This document shows, piece after piece, positions 27,201 to 41,337 of a stretch of 64,000 nucleotides of DNA. The translations under genes were made by a program, and so were the position numbers. The notes beneath the pieces were generated by a model that ran no database searches, was not told the origin of the DNA, and saw nothing but the letters and a program-made list of their open reading frames with translations. Source of the DNA: Cardiocondyla obscurior (Eukaryota; Arthropoda; Insecta; Hymenoptera; Formicidae). The stretch covers positions 1,116,001 through 1,180,000 of the forward strand of contig NC_091891.1 in the NCBI RefSeq assembly GCF_019399895.1. The letters run 5' to 3'. Every line of letters starts with the position of its first letter. Positions within the stretch are counted from its first letter, which is position 1.

Positions 27201-30200
27201 CCCTTGAATGCCGAAATAAAAGTAAATTTTAGATATTAAAATAATTTTAATTTCCCGGTGGAAGCATTAATAGTTAAAAATAAAATAATTAAATTAGTTA
27301 AGATAATTTGGATTAAAATTTTCTCAAAGTGACGAAAATCGATTTGGCGGTTTGACGATTGCGCCGTCGTCGAACAAAGTTATATAAAAGAATCTGCCAC
27401 GAAGGTATCGCCTTCTCATATCTCCGGCGAGTAGGTCGGTCATGCGGAAGAGTGAGTTCGGAACGGGCGGCTGCGAAGATCGGAACGAGGATACGTGCCG
27501 GCAATGCGGCTCGAAGAATCGGAACCGTTCCCGCCTGTGCTTCCGATCGATCGTAATCGCCGCCTGCAATTAGTCGGGAGGCGATTTGGCACGGCGTCCT
27601 CGCCGGGTGTGACTTATGACGAGGATCTGCGAAGGACTGTTCGCGCCGACGGTCCTAAAAACCCGCGGCGTTAAGGACGAAGTAATTATGCCGCGCGATT
27701 CGCGAATCGCGACGGCGTTGCGCCGCTGAAAAACGAGGCCGATTTCGACCGTGCATTTTTAATTGGCTTGTAATCAACGTGAGCAATCTTGTACACAGTG
27801 GTGCGAATAATTCCTATTAAAGAAAAATCATACTCTTAAATAAATACATATATTCCGCCGTTAGATATAAGTCTCGTTAAAACAAGGTTCTTGCTTACTC
27901 ACTCCATATGGTTTAATCGGGCAGCGCGTAGCTTTATTTATAATAAATTATTGTATTCGTTATTAGTTCGTATCGCATCATCGATATCTATCGTTAGTTG
28001 TGTGTAGGTATAACATTTGTAAGAAGGCATCTAACTCTTTATCAGAAGAATTAAATAAAAACGAGTCCCGAAAGGAGATCGAAAGTGCTGGTGAATCAAC
28101 GATTCTTATTAATGCAGTCATTGAATTAGATGAGTTCCGACGTGTCGTCTTCCTCCGGCTTTTTATAGCGCTCTTAGCTTATTAAAACGGGCTTTACGCT
28201 CTATGGAAATCGATATGTAAGGCCTGAGGCGAATGACTAACGGCAGGACCTCATTAATCGAAGCGAGCGGCCTTAATTAGGCGATTCTAATGAGACGGCG
28301 CTTCTCCTCGCCCTCTCTTTCGCCGCGTCTCTCGTCCCATTTCGCGAACGACCGCGATTTCTAGGTAAATCACGTAATGCGCAGTTGCATCGGATGACCG
28401 AGGAACTTTCGAGCAAAGTTTCGGCAATGAAACTCGCGGCGTAAAGCCGAGATATGTATTTGGCAGGATGACGAGATAAATTCGGTGAATGAGCTCGCGG
28501 TATCGAATTATCGGGTAAATTGCATTGCGAATTAATATCAGGCTAGACACATTAGTTAATTTAACGTCGCATTAATAATACCAAGTTATCGAAGTAAAAT
28601 TAGTATTTTTCGGATCAAAATTTAATACATCGTCGGTGAAAACGACGTTCGCGAATTGTTTTCAGGGTGTATTATAATGACGGTTAAATGGTTCGAGTGT
28701 TTACGCTCTTACCATGCATTTGGCGCGTTCGACACGATCACTGTAATTTATGCATATTATGTGAAATAATAAATTAATTGAGTTGCGTAATTAAAATACG
28801 AAACATCAGGTCGACGAGACATATTGTAGGAAATATGTATTTTTTTTTGTGGTAAAAAATTCTCAAACGATTTTATTAAAATGTTAAGTATATATTTAGT
28901 ATATACTTAGATTGGAAATGTCAAACGACTGTATTCACGTGAAATACGGTAAAAATCTGTGATTTTTGTTTTAGAACTACGTCACTTTTAGCTTTTGATA
29001 TTTCCGCGTTAAAATCGCAATAATAATCTTATTAAAATACAATTTCAACTTTGCATATCGAGTACATACGCATGCCGTGCTCACGCAAACGGACGAATAA
29101 ATTCGTATTAATCCGCCGTTATTACGGGAACAATCTGCAAGGGATTTTCAAGTAGAACGACTATCGCGATATCGATCGACAAGGGATATGAACAGCGAGC
29201 GAGACGAACGGTGAGACCGTGAAACGCGGCTTCTGTGCTCCTTTTACTGCTGTTTGCTTCTCCGTCCGCTTATCGAGAATCCCTCATTGAACTCTTCTTT
29301 TTCCTCCCGCGATAAGAGTACGGGTGCATTATGAAGGAAAAGAAAGACGGTAAGCGACAATCGAACTACGTCGAGATCGACTGCGGAATGTACAGGGTGT
29401 TCCTTCAAGTCAATCTTCAAAAAATTCTCCAAGTCACAATTAATATTTTTCTTTCGCAGAATTTTTCACGAATTGTAAAAGTTATTAGTAATGTTATATA
29501 AGAAGATTAACGTATTACATTAGTATATTTTCTTCCTCCGATAAATAAAACGTTTGGTTCAATTTTATTTTCATTCTCCGATAAATAAAACGTCGGAAAA
29601 TTTTAAGATTTTTGTTGCCGAAGAGCATCTGACGCTGGCAGTTTAGAAACACGAGGAAGCTTTTATTTCTTATTGGTTTTTGTTGAGGAGCAATTTACTT
29701 TACTTAATAATTTTATTTTCGCGAACTAATAATTCATGGATAAGTCGTGGCTCACTGTGTCAGCAGAACACCCTGTATATTATCTACACCATAATTAAGT
29801 ACACGATGCGATTTTTCGACGAAGGAGTTTCCGATAACGATTTATAATTTCCTCCTGGCACGTTGATTAATCCTTTGAAACTGTTTTTGCTCAATCGGTG
29901 GTTCTATCCCGAGATCTTTAAATTCCATCGCGTAAGCCGCGTTTTATCGATATGACTGCTTTCGAATATTGTCATTTTAAATAAAATCACTCGTAATCCA
30001 ACCCTGAAACTATTTATATATATAAATCGTTCGCATACGTGTAAATTTTAATGAATTTGTTAATCAATTTCTTGCGATTGACCGTCAAAACTGTTTTCCA
30101 TATAAGCTATCGATAAAATTATTGAGATAGGGCTATTAAATAATTTATTAAAATTATATGCATGCCACTAAAATCATACGTTGTCCTCTCACAGTAGTTG

Positions 30201-33200
30201 CCAGATAAATATAGATATTGGTAAATATGACTCCTCGTAAGAATGGCGTCTCCGCGCGCAATTGGAATAACGACCTCGTGTAAGGCATTACGGCTCGTCG
30301 CTATTATCTTAATTATATCGAGCCGACCTTGGCATTGGCTTTCGATTCTTTTCGAACGCGGTCGCGATCCCATACCGCGGCGTATTCTCTCGATTATCTC
30401 AATTGCACATCGCCTCCGCTCTCGCGTGTAGGGCGTTTGTACTTTTTCTCCCTCCCAGCACGATGGTATAAAGCCGAGAATCGCGGAGGCTAATGAGGAG
30501 ATAAATTTCCGAGGGCAAATTTTTTTTTTCCTCCGCTCGTATGAAAAGGAAACTGATTGCGCGCATCAGTCTTCCGAGCGTGTATTGATTTTATCATCCC
30601 GCGTCTTTAAGACAAAAATACAACTTACTTTATATCTCTGTCGAAACGACTCAACGATTGTATTTAGAATAAAATTTGGTATTAATAACGGAATAGCAAG
30701 AGGTAAAGCTGCATCGATATTTTTTAATTATCCAACGTAATAAATTACAATCGAGTTTTTGATGAGTTTAATGGAACTTATCGAGGCAACAAAGAATACA
30801 TCTTCGATTTAAAACTAATATTAAAAATCGTTACGTCCATAGCAGTTGTTAGACGTTAGATCTGGAAGTTCTACGAACTTCTCGAGAGGGGAATTCCGAT
30901 AATTGGTATTTCCTACCTATCACGGCTCCGTTCGAGTGCTTCAAGCAGAGCAAATGTATAGTTATGATGTTTCTCATAAAATCGCGGTTTCTTCATTATT
31001 TCGTTCTACACACCTGCCCTTGAGAAGGCAATCCAAACGCTTTTTTTTTTTTTTTTTCTTCCCTTTCATTCGTCGGACGTCGAACGTCGGAGTAATAGTC
31101 GGTGGAAGTCGTTATTCTTGGGGAGAACGCAACGATCGTAGGCGCTTTTCAGGTGAAACTATTTCACGTCAGTAACGTCGATAACATTGTGGCTGCCCGA
31201 GCTCTCCCATTCGTTTTGTCCCAGGCCGCATACCCAGATCATCTCGCGTTCTTTTACCTGAACGATCTCATTGAACCTTCCAGTCGCGAATTCGCTATAA
31301 TTCACCCGAGATTGCCCCCATTTCTTCGGCTTGCACGTCATCTTAAGGAACACCGCGCTTAGATCCCTTCGCGAGCTTTACGTGACATCCATCGCGCTCC
31401 TCGAGGAATACTTAACGAATCACCATTTCAAAGGATACGCTAAAACACGTGAGGAAACGTGAAAGACTTTCCGCGCGGCGAGCTTAAGTTCGCTATCTTT
31501 CGGTACGGATCGTTATAAATTATCTATAACGGGCATTACACACGCGAGCAGATGAGCTAATCTAACATTTTGAACCTACGCCTATAATAAAGTTACGCCG
31601 ATATTGAGAACGCGATCATGCGACGATCTCTCGGGGAATTCATCGCGGAAAGTTTGCAGCTGCATCGGGTGACGTAAAACGAGCGCAAACACGAATTATA
31701 TTGACCTTTATAATGTCCATCTAAATAGATTGCTGGAATAAAAATAGGGCGCGAGAAGTGTAAACACTGAAAAAACGTTCCATAAATAAAAATGAATTAA
31801 TGGAGAGGAAATGGAGAGGAAATAAATATGCATGTGGACATTTGTTATCGCGACCGATGTCAATTAGTAATTAATACACTGTTTTCTTTGCGGTGATTGC
31901 GATAGATCGTGCTGTGTACGATTTTTTAGCAATAAATCTTTAGTTGAAATTTTTTGCGAGTTTGAAAGAATATTTGAGAGGATTGCAACAGATGCAGCTT
32001 TTTTTTTTTTTTTTTTTATTTTTGTACCAAAAATTCTCTCTGGAGTGCTGCGATGTATGTGTCGCACATAAATAACTACGCGAGTAACTGACGTGCACAA
32101 ATTAAACGCTAAAATTAACGCGCGATATTGCACGAGCGTTATATGCGAATTTAAATGAGGCCGCCTGGCAAAAATCCGATTTCGCACGTACTTTCGTTTA
32201 ACTACTCGTTTTACAAAGATTAGAGAAATAAAACGAGCTAGGCGGATAAAACCGAGCAGACAAGAAAAATGTAATACGTTATGAGTTCGATACGAGTGCG
32301 ATCAACAGGATTAAAATTATAACAGTCAATAATATTTAATTGCAGTAATAAATTAAAATAATGGGCAATAAATGAGGAGCAATATAAATTATTATTGAAT
32401 TATAAAAAAAAATGTCTATATGTATAATTAAATTCGTTTAACGTATAATGGGAACATGTTATGAACATAAGAAAAATATGATCTGATTTTTTTTTTTAGT
32501 TGAGCTCTTGTTGCACGATGTAACAACATTTTCAAGTGAAATTTGCATAAAGTAAGCGCTCAAGATTTACCTGTTGCCTGTAACACGCGATACCTAACAC
32601 CGTTCCGTAAACACCAATCTACGTTTGTGTAATTATTCCTGCAACGGGATCAACTCGCAACGTGCATTACGTTAGATGCAAATTGCAACGAGACGAAATT
32701 TGAATCGCTAAAACTTTTCTCGAACACTTCTCCCCGAGAGACCGTCACACGATTGCTCGTCTAATTCTATAAAAGAAATGCCTATCTTAGAATAATGTAA
32801 TGCGTTTTAAAAGATATCTAATTAATTTTTCTTATTGTTCTACGATAAAGCATGACAGTAATTATTTTGAAACGGAAAAACCTGAACCACTAATAGTCCG
32901 ATCGTCTAAAAAGAATCTCTTTATAAAATTTTTACTCTAAAGATTTAACAGCAGGATATACTAAAAACTAATATCTGAAGAATTAAGAAATTATTTCATT
33001 CAAAACAATTATTTAAAACTTTAATATATTTTTATGTCTTGATAAATTTTTTTTTTATGTAGGCGGTCTTAATTTTATAATACGAACTAAAGGTGAAGGG
33101 AGAGAGAGAATTCATGTACTCGATTGAGTTTACTTTTCAATCTCGAATTAAATTCTTCATCGAATTTGTATTGACGTATTATATGTCGTGTTTTACTGTG

Positions 33201-36200
33201 TAATAAAAAGCGTTGATTTAAATTTGAATTTATCAAAGAGACTGCTGTGTACCGGTGAATTCTCTCACTTTTAAACGCGATCAGGGCTTTTCAATGGCAT
33301 TGGAGAGAATATACAGGGGGTGTTTCAAAGTGCCGTGTCCGATGATCGAATTTGTGCTGGTCGACTCACCAAATTGTCCGGGTGCAGATGATGGCCGTAA
33401 TCCCTGGGGTTACCTCGCGAGCCGCCTGGGGAACTGTGTCTGCGACCACGTCCATTTTCGATCTCGTCATCGTAATCCTGAAAAAAAGGACACAACCGTG
33501 TTTTATTGCGATTGATCGCGAGTGAGCTTTCGATATTTTTTTTTTTTCTCTTTTTTTCTTTCTTTTACGACGGTGACAGAAATTTTCATCGGGGATAAAA
33601 AATCGCGATATCCGGCTTTAGCATCTTCCTAGGTGTGTCCTTTCGAATCCTTTCACTTATGCGGTGCTTCGTTCGTAATTTTTCTTAAACGAGGCAGCGA
33701 CTTTTTTTTTATCATGCCTAACAAATATACGATAACAAAAATTAAAATTGAAGCCCAAATTAAGCAGCATTGCGAAGTTTGAGATATTGGTGTCAAGTAC
33801 TTTGAAAAACATTCACGCGGCGTTATTTGAGGATTTTTTTTTTATAATCCGCCTTGTTTTTAAATATTTATTTTCGCTTTATGATCTTGCGTAAGTTCAA
33901 TCGATCTCGCTGCGTCGCGAAGGATCACCGCAGCGCGACAGTTCGGAAAGGATACGCCCGCAGTACCTGATTGTCGCACTCGTCATCATTGGAGAGGGCG
34001 AGGTCGGAGGTCGTCACTTGGTGCTGCTGTGCCTTTCTGCAGCCCACTCTGCAATTGGCAAAATTTCCATTTCAGAACCACCCACCCCCGGTTCGCGACC
34101 GCTCTTATCAAATCGCGCGTCGCGTCTTAATAACCCTATCGCTACCATCGAGGCGATCCGTCACATTGAACGAACCGGTCGTCCCGATCGGAAACAAAGG
34201 GGAGGTGATCGAACGAAACGTGACGGTATCCGCGTGATTTGCGATTTTTAACAACTATGAGCGCCGAAGATTGACAGCTAATTTCGAATGGCGCCCCTCT
34301 CTTTGACTTGACGTTCTTGACCCGGGTAGAAAATGTCAAACGGTAATCCGAGGCGGTTTCATCGTGCACCAACCTACCCTTCGTCTCTAATACATTCTGC
34401 AGTGTACTCTAATGAAAGCAAATACTACGGATAGATACTGCGAAAATTCATAAGCGCAGCTGCAGAGACCGCGCAGTTCTATTTCCGGTACGCCAAATAT
34501 AATTTGCAATACAATTTCCATCCGATCCGAGTGGTCGATCTTGATGAAAGTATAATGTTTAAAATGCAGAGTGTCTCTTGCAAAGTATTATTCGATATTT
34601 GTGGAATTTAATCTTTTCGTTATCGCAGAATTGACATTGAAAATAGAAGTCGTTGGATAAAAAATCAAATAAAATAATAATAATAATTGATATGAATTAA
34701 TTGAACTCTTAAAATACCGTTTGCGGTGCTTAACACTCTGTACGTATTCAAACGATAAATGTAGTCATTCATATACCCAGATTGGCGCGGACGTACGCGG
34801 AAATAGAGCTACGTGATGAACGGCTTGAGAAGCGAAAGAACTTCCGGGTGATCGGGATCACTCGATGACTTGCCGACGAACGTTTATTCGCTTTCGAAGG
34901 TGGCACGAGATGAGGAACGGACGTGCGAGCGGATTCTCACCCGGAAAAATTTTAAAGCGGTATCGAGCACATGAAGGCTACGATGCGCCGATCGCGCAGT
35001 CGATTTCTACAACCGCGATTAACATAGATCGCGTCGTCATCGGTACAGAATTTCTTACCGCGGTACGAGTAATTTCAGATCGCAGGTGGTATCGGTAGGA
35101 AGAATTTCTCTCCGTTTGCAATCAATTTTTTCCTCAATCACCATCATTATCTTCTCAGACCGCAGCTCGTTCTCACGTCACTTGAATTTCCCCGCTTCAC
35201 GTAATTTTTCGACAGAGAAAATTGACGAGACCTTTTATATTATAAATTAATAGACGTCCTCCAAGTAAATTAGCTCCTCGCGTCAATCGTCCTGAGGCAA
35301 GAATTATCGAGCTAACCAAATTCGCGAGACAAACACGAGTTTATTCAAGATATTAATTTAATTTCCTACGGCGCGAGGGAAGCGTTCGGTCATTAAATAG
35401 GTCACTCGTTTTTTAAAACTCGATTCAGCGACGGAATACGTTTTGTGGATTTTATTTATTTTTACGGATCGGATTGACAGTGGCAGCGCATCGGCGTAAA
35501 TGAGGAACACACGGGAGCTCGGTTACGCGACGGACATTTCGTTACCGAAGCGATTACAGGACTGACGGTCGTCGAAGCTCATTTGTTTCATTCTGTTACC
35601 TGGGATACGACCTAGGGTATAAGAAAGCACGGAAGTGTGAAAATTTCAAGGGCTCTTTCGTCGTTGCCCTCCACTCGATTAAAAATGCGCCGCGGAGATC
35701 CGATTGTGTATAGAAACTGCAGAGTCAGCGGGCATGATAAGCTTGAAAATATGTTTTAACTAAAATTTAAAAAAACGACTCGAATATATCAGTGACATTT
35801 GTTCTAAATAAATTTAAAAATATATTTTAGTTGTAATGTAAAAATGAAAAATTAATCAATCAATTTACTACTTTTATCTACTTATTAGAAAATTTTTTTT
35901 TTTTTAATTTGCGAATTGAAAATAGGTTAATTCCGAATCTACACATATTCTTTTTTATTAAATGCAACGAGATGCAGGATTCTTTCTGCACATCGAAAAA
36001 GGTTTTTATCTCGGAAAGGAAGTTTAGTCCCGCGCGCGACAAAAGATAGAATTCGAAGTAGAGATTAGATCGCCGGACAAAGGCGCGAAGGTATATTGAA
36101 ATCACGAGCACTCGGGAGAGGATCAAAAGAGGAACATTTTCACTCGTCCATTCGTCCGTCCGTTCGTCCGTCCGTCCATCCGTTCTCGCCAGGGAATGTG

Positions 36201-39200
36201 AAAGCTATCAAAGTAAAGCGCGTTGAATTCCTCCGTATCTCGCAGACCGCAGCGTTCGCGCTCGCTATCGATCCCACAAAATTTACTTTCATACCCGTGA
36301 TTCAATACGAAATTGCGTGCGTATGCATTTGTCGAGAAAGTATTGTGAGTTCGGTATACAATGTAATAGAGGTAGAATTTCAATGGAAGAATTTTTTTTC
36401 TTTTTTTTTTTTCGAGCTACAAGTTATTTAAAATTTTTTCGTATCAGTAATTGTAAGGGATGTTTCGAAGTTAATATTTAATTATAAAAAAAATTGTTTT
36501 TGCGTTGGTAGACGGCTGGATGGTTCGGGACAGTCAAATGGGAAATGTTACGTTAAATTTTAATTCAATTTATATTAATCATAGTCGCACCAATAAATAT
36601 TCACCTTTTCAATATCAGTCTAATCGAATAGAAAATATATTATTATCAGTGTTGGAGCTTAAATACTTTTTATTTTTTTTATTTTTGCAAATTATTTTAA
36701 TCAAATTTTTTTTTATAACCGTAGTGTTAATAAATCACTCGTAATATTAATTGTTGAACGCAAAGACTATTAAAAATAATTTTTTTTTTAATCCGCGGTG
36801 CTACAATTGTACTACAAATCGAATCAAATTGTTCTGTGCCCGCCTAACAATTAAACAAAACATTTTTCCGATTTGCTGGTACAACAGTCACTTCCCACCG
36901 TGAAATCGAAAGCACTCGTTGCCGGTTATAGTCAGCGTACATCACGAATGGAAATACAAAATGGTGAAAAGTGTCGTGCACTCCGACGCGCCGACTAAAT
37001 CCACCTCGATTATCGATTTACTTCCCACACACCGCCACGTGGAAAAGATCACCTCTCACGACGATTCGCCCTTCGCGCACGTCCCACAGATTTCAGCAAC
37101 GCACGGCAGAGCAAATTTTGCTCTGTCGCCCGTGCGAGGACGTCTTCAAAGCGAGCCGGTAAAAGAGCTTTCCTCGATTCAAAATATTTGCTACTCCGAT
37201 AACATCACACGGATAATTAAAGATTTAAAGCGAATGCTTTGAGGATCCAGTCTCGATAATTGCGAGCGCGAGCACGCAGGGAACGCGGTAGAGAGGAAGC
37301 GAAAACTAGACTTCACATCGAACTTGTCAAATCCTTTGAATCTAACGAAGTAACAACGATGCGCAAAATATTACCGGAGTCTACGGTTCTCAATTTTTCT
37401 CACATCAACGTGAAAGACCGATCTGTTCCTTAAATAAAAATTCACCGGCACGATTTCGGAATTCTACGGTAACAAAAATTGACCGACAGATGCGGCGACG
37501 ATAAATAACGACGTAACGTCGCTTTAGACCTGGTTAGAACGGTGAAGGTATGGGGGAGTCATTAACATTTCTCGACGGCCAGGTTGCGGCGGTGAAGGTA
37601 GGTGCATTGAACTGCTGCCGAAGCGCCCTGCACGCATCTAGCTTCATCTGTTTACATACTTGGCCACTCGGTTAGCTCGAGGATGCTGAATAGAGGTCCG
37701 GATACCGCGAGAGAAACGAAAGAGGAACCGAGGGCGGAGGGCGAAGGGACAGCAACGCGGCGGTAAATGAAATATCGATGTACCGCGTGCACTTTACAGA
37801 GAAACGCCATTACGTTAATCCTATTTGTGAGGAGTCAGCGGAAAGTTTTTTTTTTATCCCCTGGCCCACCTGTGATCTTCGCGCGAGTCAACGTTCGCTG
37901 GGCGAAAGGGTGTTATTAGCTGTTTGTCGATTGTCGCTCACAATCAGTCACCACGCGACCTCGTGCCTCGAAAGTAAATAGCCGCTCGCCTCGCACCAAC
38001 GTCGCGCAACGTAGTTACCACTTCTGGTAATTGTGTAGTTTCAATTGCGTCGCTGAATTAATTAACGATAAATTTATAGTCAAGTTTCACGACGTAAGCG
38101 TTTGCTATTTATTTTCTTGTACCGTTTGTAACATCGGGTTTCATGTCGCAGGTATTTTTTTAACACTGATAGAAATGTGTTTTTGAAAGGTTAAAAATTT
38201 TGAATTTATGTTAAGAGGTAATTCGATTCGTTACACATTCCGATTGCAACTTTCATATTTTACTAGATAATTAATTTGTAAAATAATGCGCGGCTGACGG
38301 ACCGGACGTTCTATATGTATAAATCGCGGTGTGCGAACTCGTTGCTAGATGAAAGTGATCGCCAGTAAGTGTATCCCTCGTTAATTAGCTCTTCGTGTAT
38401 CTACGCAACGGACTGAAAAGCGACTACTGCAAAAGGGGGAGTGATTTTAACGCAAAAAAAAAAAAAAAAACAGCAGTGTCGAAGGGAGAGCGGTAAAAAT
38501 TAGCCGGAAGGGTCAATCTGTCGCCATTTTGAGCCTGCGTCTCGTCCGCTTCTTGTTTAACTTCGAGTCACAAAACGTTTGATTTCAACGTATAAAAAAA
38601 AAAAGAAAAAAAAATTCTAATTTCCACCTTATCTTCCATTGACTCTCATATAACTTTTTTCGATGAAGAATTTTTCTCTGAAAATTACGCCCGTTCAAAA
38701 TGGCGGCTCACGATCCACCCGGCGTCGGAGAGATCATGCGGTCGACCTGGTCCTGGGCATGTCGGCCCCGAGACCGCTGTCCTCGCTCGGTGATCTATAC
38801 TCCTGGCTATCCCGCGGTAGCAGAGGGCCCGTCACTCCTAGGGGATCTCCCTCGACGTCCACCAGTCGTCCCGGACGGCAACAACCACCGGACACACCCC
38901 TCTACGGCAAATCAGATGTCCTGTCATGCCGCACACCTTTTCCGTTACCGCGCAAAAAGGTTTTCCGAACGAAGGGCGATCGGCCGATCGATGATTTCAT
39001 CGGCGCGCCGGCGAAATGACGCGATAAGTAACCCGAAGGGTCGTTCTTTATCTCGCTCGAATCCCTGAACATTTATTATGCAACGCCGCTAACGTAAATC
39101 ATTCTTATATCGGATCGTAAGCGTCCACGTGTGATTCCCGCGGCGATAAATCAGAGATTGCGAATAGAAAGTAGATCGAAATTAAGCAAGTTTTATTAAA

Positions 39201-41275
39201 GCTTAAAAAAAATTGACGAAAGACTTTTTTTTTCTGTTTAATTAGTTAAGTTAGAAAGGAACGGAATTAAGGACTGGAATTCAAATGACGATTAAAAGTC
39301 AAATTAAATGTTAAATTAGCGAAAATAAAAAGAAAAAGCAATTTTGTTTCTCTTCTGACTTCCTGCGGAAAGGTAGGTCGCAGTTGAATTACGTTTAGGC
39401 TTCACACGATTCATCAATCGAATTAGGACAATTGGCCCGATAGCAATTGCGATTCAAGCATCGGCGAAATTAGCGATTGTACTGCGATTCATCATCGATC
39501 GACGTGTCGCGCGTCGTTCCACCGGCAACATTTGTCTCCGCGTGCAGCTAACGCTTGATTTACGACGCGCCAGCGTCCCGCCCGAGATCGGACGCGTTTG
39601 CCTTTCAAGATCACCATCGAGATGTCGGATTAATCTGCAGCCGATCCGACGTGCTTGCGCGTCGTGAATCGAGCGCCAGTCTAATTTTCTTTCCGATCCA
39701 AGCTGACGCGCGGGGAAAAATTTTGCTTTTGCATTCGCGCGAGATGACCAACGTTTTCTGCGGCTCCGCCGCGGCGAGCGGAAACGCTTCTCAAGTCCCG
39801 AATCGCGCGATCGTTTAGCTCGCGAGAAAACCGCGAAACGGAACGAGCGTCTCGGATCTCTCAGCGTTGTTTTTAGTAAGAGAAAAGGCGGGAGGAAGAT
39901 GGTGTCTGGCGAGAACAGCAGCTTTCTACTTGTCTGTTAGCAGCAGGCATCTAACAGATCGTATCCAACTAATGATAAGAAGGGAGAGAATGTATATATG
40001 TGCAAGAGCGCAGCGTTTTCTCGCAATGAGAAATCTTAATTGTATACCTAATTGCGTACCTTTCTTTTAATTGCGGCAAAGAGAGCAGTGTTATTTAAAG
40101 AAAAAAAAAAAAGAGTTCTTTTTAAAGCATAATTATAATTATATTAGAAATCATACTTAGAGAGGTATTTTAAACGTAAATGATATGCAGCATTATTTAC
40201 ACTTTACGTTCCAAGTTTGTATAACTTCTATTATAATTTTTGCAACGTGACGTAAATTCCACTTTCGTTTAATTATAATTATGCAACATAATCGTGACGT
40301 GACGTGACGTGACGTGACATCCAATGCTTTGCCCTTAATTACTCGCTATCGATTCCTTCGAGTTTAGCGAAGTATGACTAAGCAGAACATTTTCCGTTTC
40401 CTCGGTACGACTATAACAGGAAGAGAGAATGAATGGTAGCTTAAAATAAGCATGTTTCGCGAAACGGAGTTCGATGCGATGGAATCGATTCCCGAGTTGC
40501 CGGCAAACACGAACTAATCACAGAGAGAAAAATTGCACGTAAGCAAGATTATAAATAATAGCAGTAGCGGTGAATAAAAGTCAATATAAAAAGAAGAAGA
40601 AGTAGAAGTGTAAAAAGTGGAAAAAAGAGAATGCTCGCAGTATAATTCCAGAAAAAGTAAAAGAAAAAGAAGGCGCGTCGAGGAAAAAACTGCGCTCAGG
40701 GGAACAAAAGTTTTGTTCGAACAAATTTCTATCGATTAAATATACAACGTAGCGTAGTTCATTGCGATAAATTGCTAATTAAATACCGCGACTAATCCTG
40801 CGACATCTGTTAAAAACACAAAGAACTGTGTGACGCTCGTGACGAAAGCAATGTAAATGAATTTAAAGCGTCCAGTTCTAGAAAATCAAACAAAGAACGA
40901 TTAAATGGACAAAAGGGGAAAAAAGATGGATGTTTGCTTAAAGTATAAGTTAGCGCTTTTTTGCGATGCTGAATTCTTAGCAGCTCGGGCTTTTCCCCCA
41001 GGATCCACATTTTTCGCTTGCCGGAAGAAATTCAAAGGCGCGGCATCTCAAATCGCTCAGGCTCGCACGTATTTGTGTAACGTTACGTTGGAGGAGACCA
41101 TTAAACGTTATCAGCGCGGCAGAAACACGAGGAAAACTGTTCACCGCGCTCGGGGCATGTCATTTGCTCGACGTATATCTCGATATTTCCTTGTACCGCA
41201 GCGAGTTTTGTTCGTCATCAAGGCAGCTGTTGTTCTCGACGCGGAAGAACAGAGAAAGATATAGATAGATAGAAG

Positions 41276-41337
<62 letters not shown>

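Larger units (their letters stand above)
19972..33369 (-). other. dysc: dysc intron 10, 13.4 kb, hosting the plus-strand nested exons
   Basis: The largest intron. It holds the plus-strand exons at 22237-22281 and 26824-about 27240, a MITE at 29393-29775, a dispersed repeat at 22306-22370 and a GC-rich block at about 23150-23900. The GC-rich block was searched for dysc exons on the minus strand; none keeps frame. Confidence 0.7.

Noticed and set aside
36919..37242. 107-codon plus-strand frame in dysc intron 8
   Set aside because: Composition is plausible, but there is no promoter, splice or family evidence and a second frame overlaps it.
38663..39068. Two long plus-strand frames starting near 38663 and 38700
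   Set aside because: They lie antisense to dysc exon 8, which has matching phase and splice sites; the plus frames have no upstream or downstream exon support.
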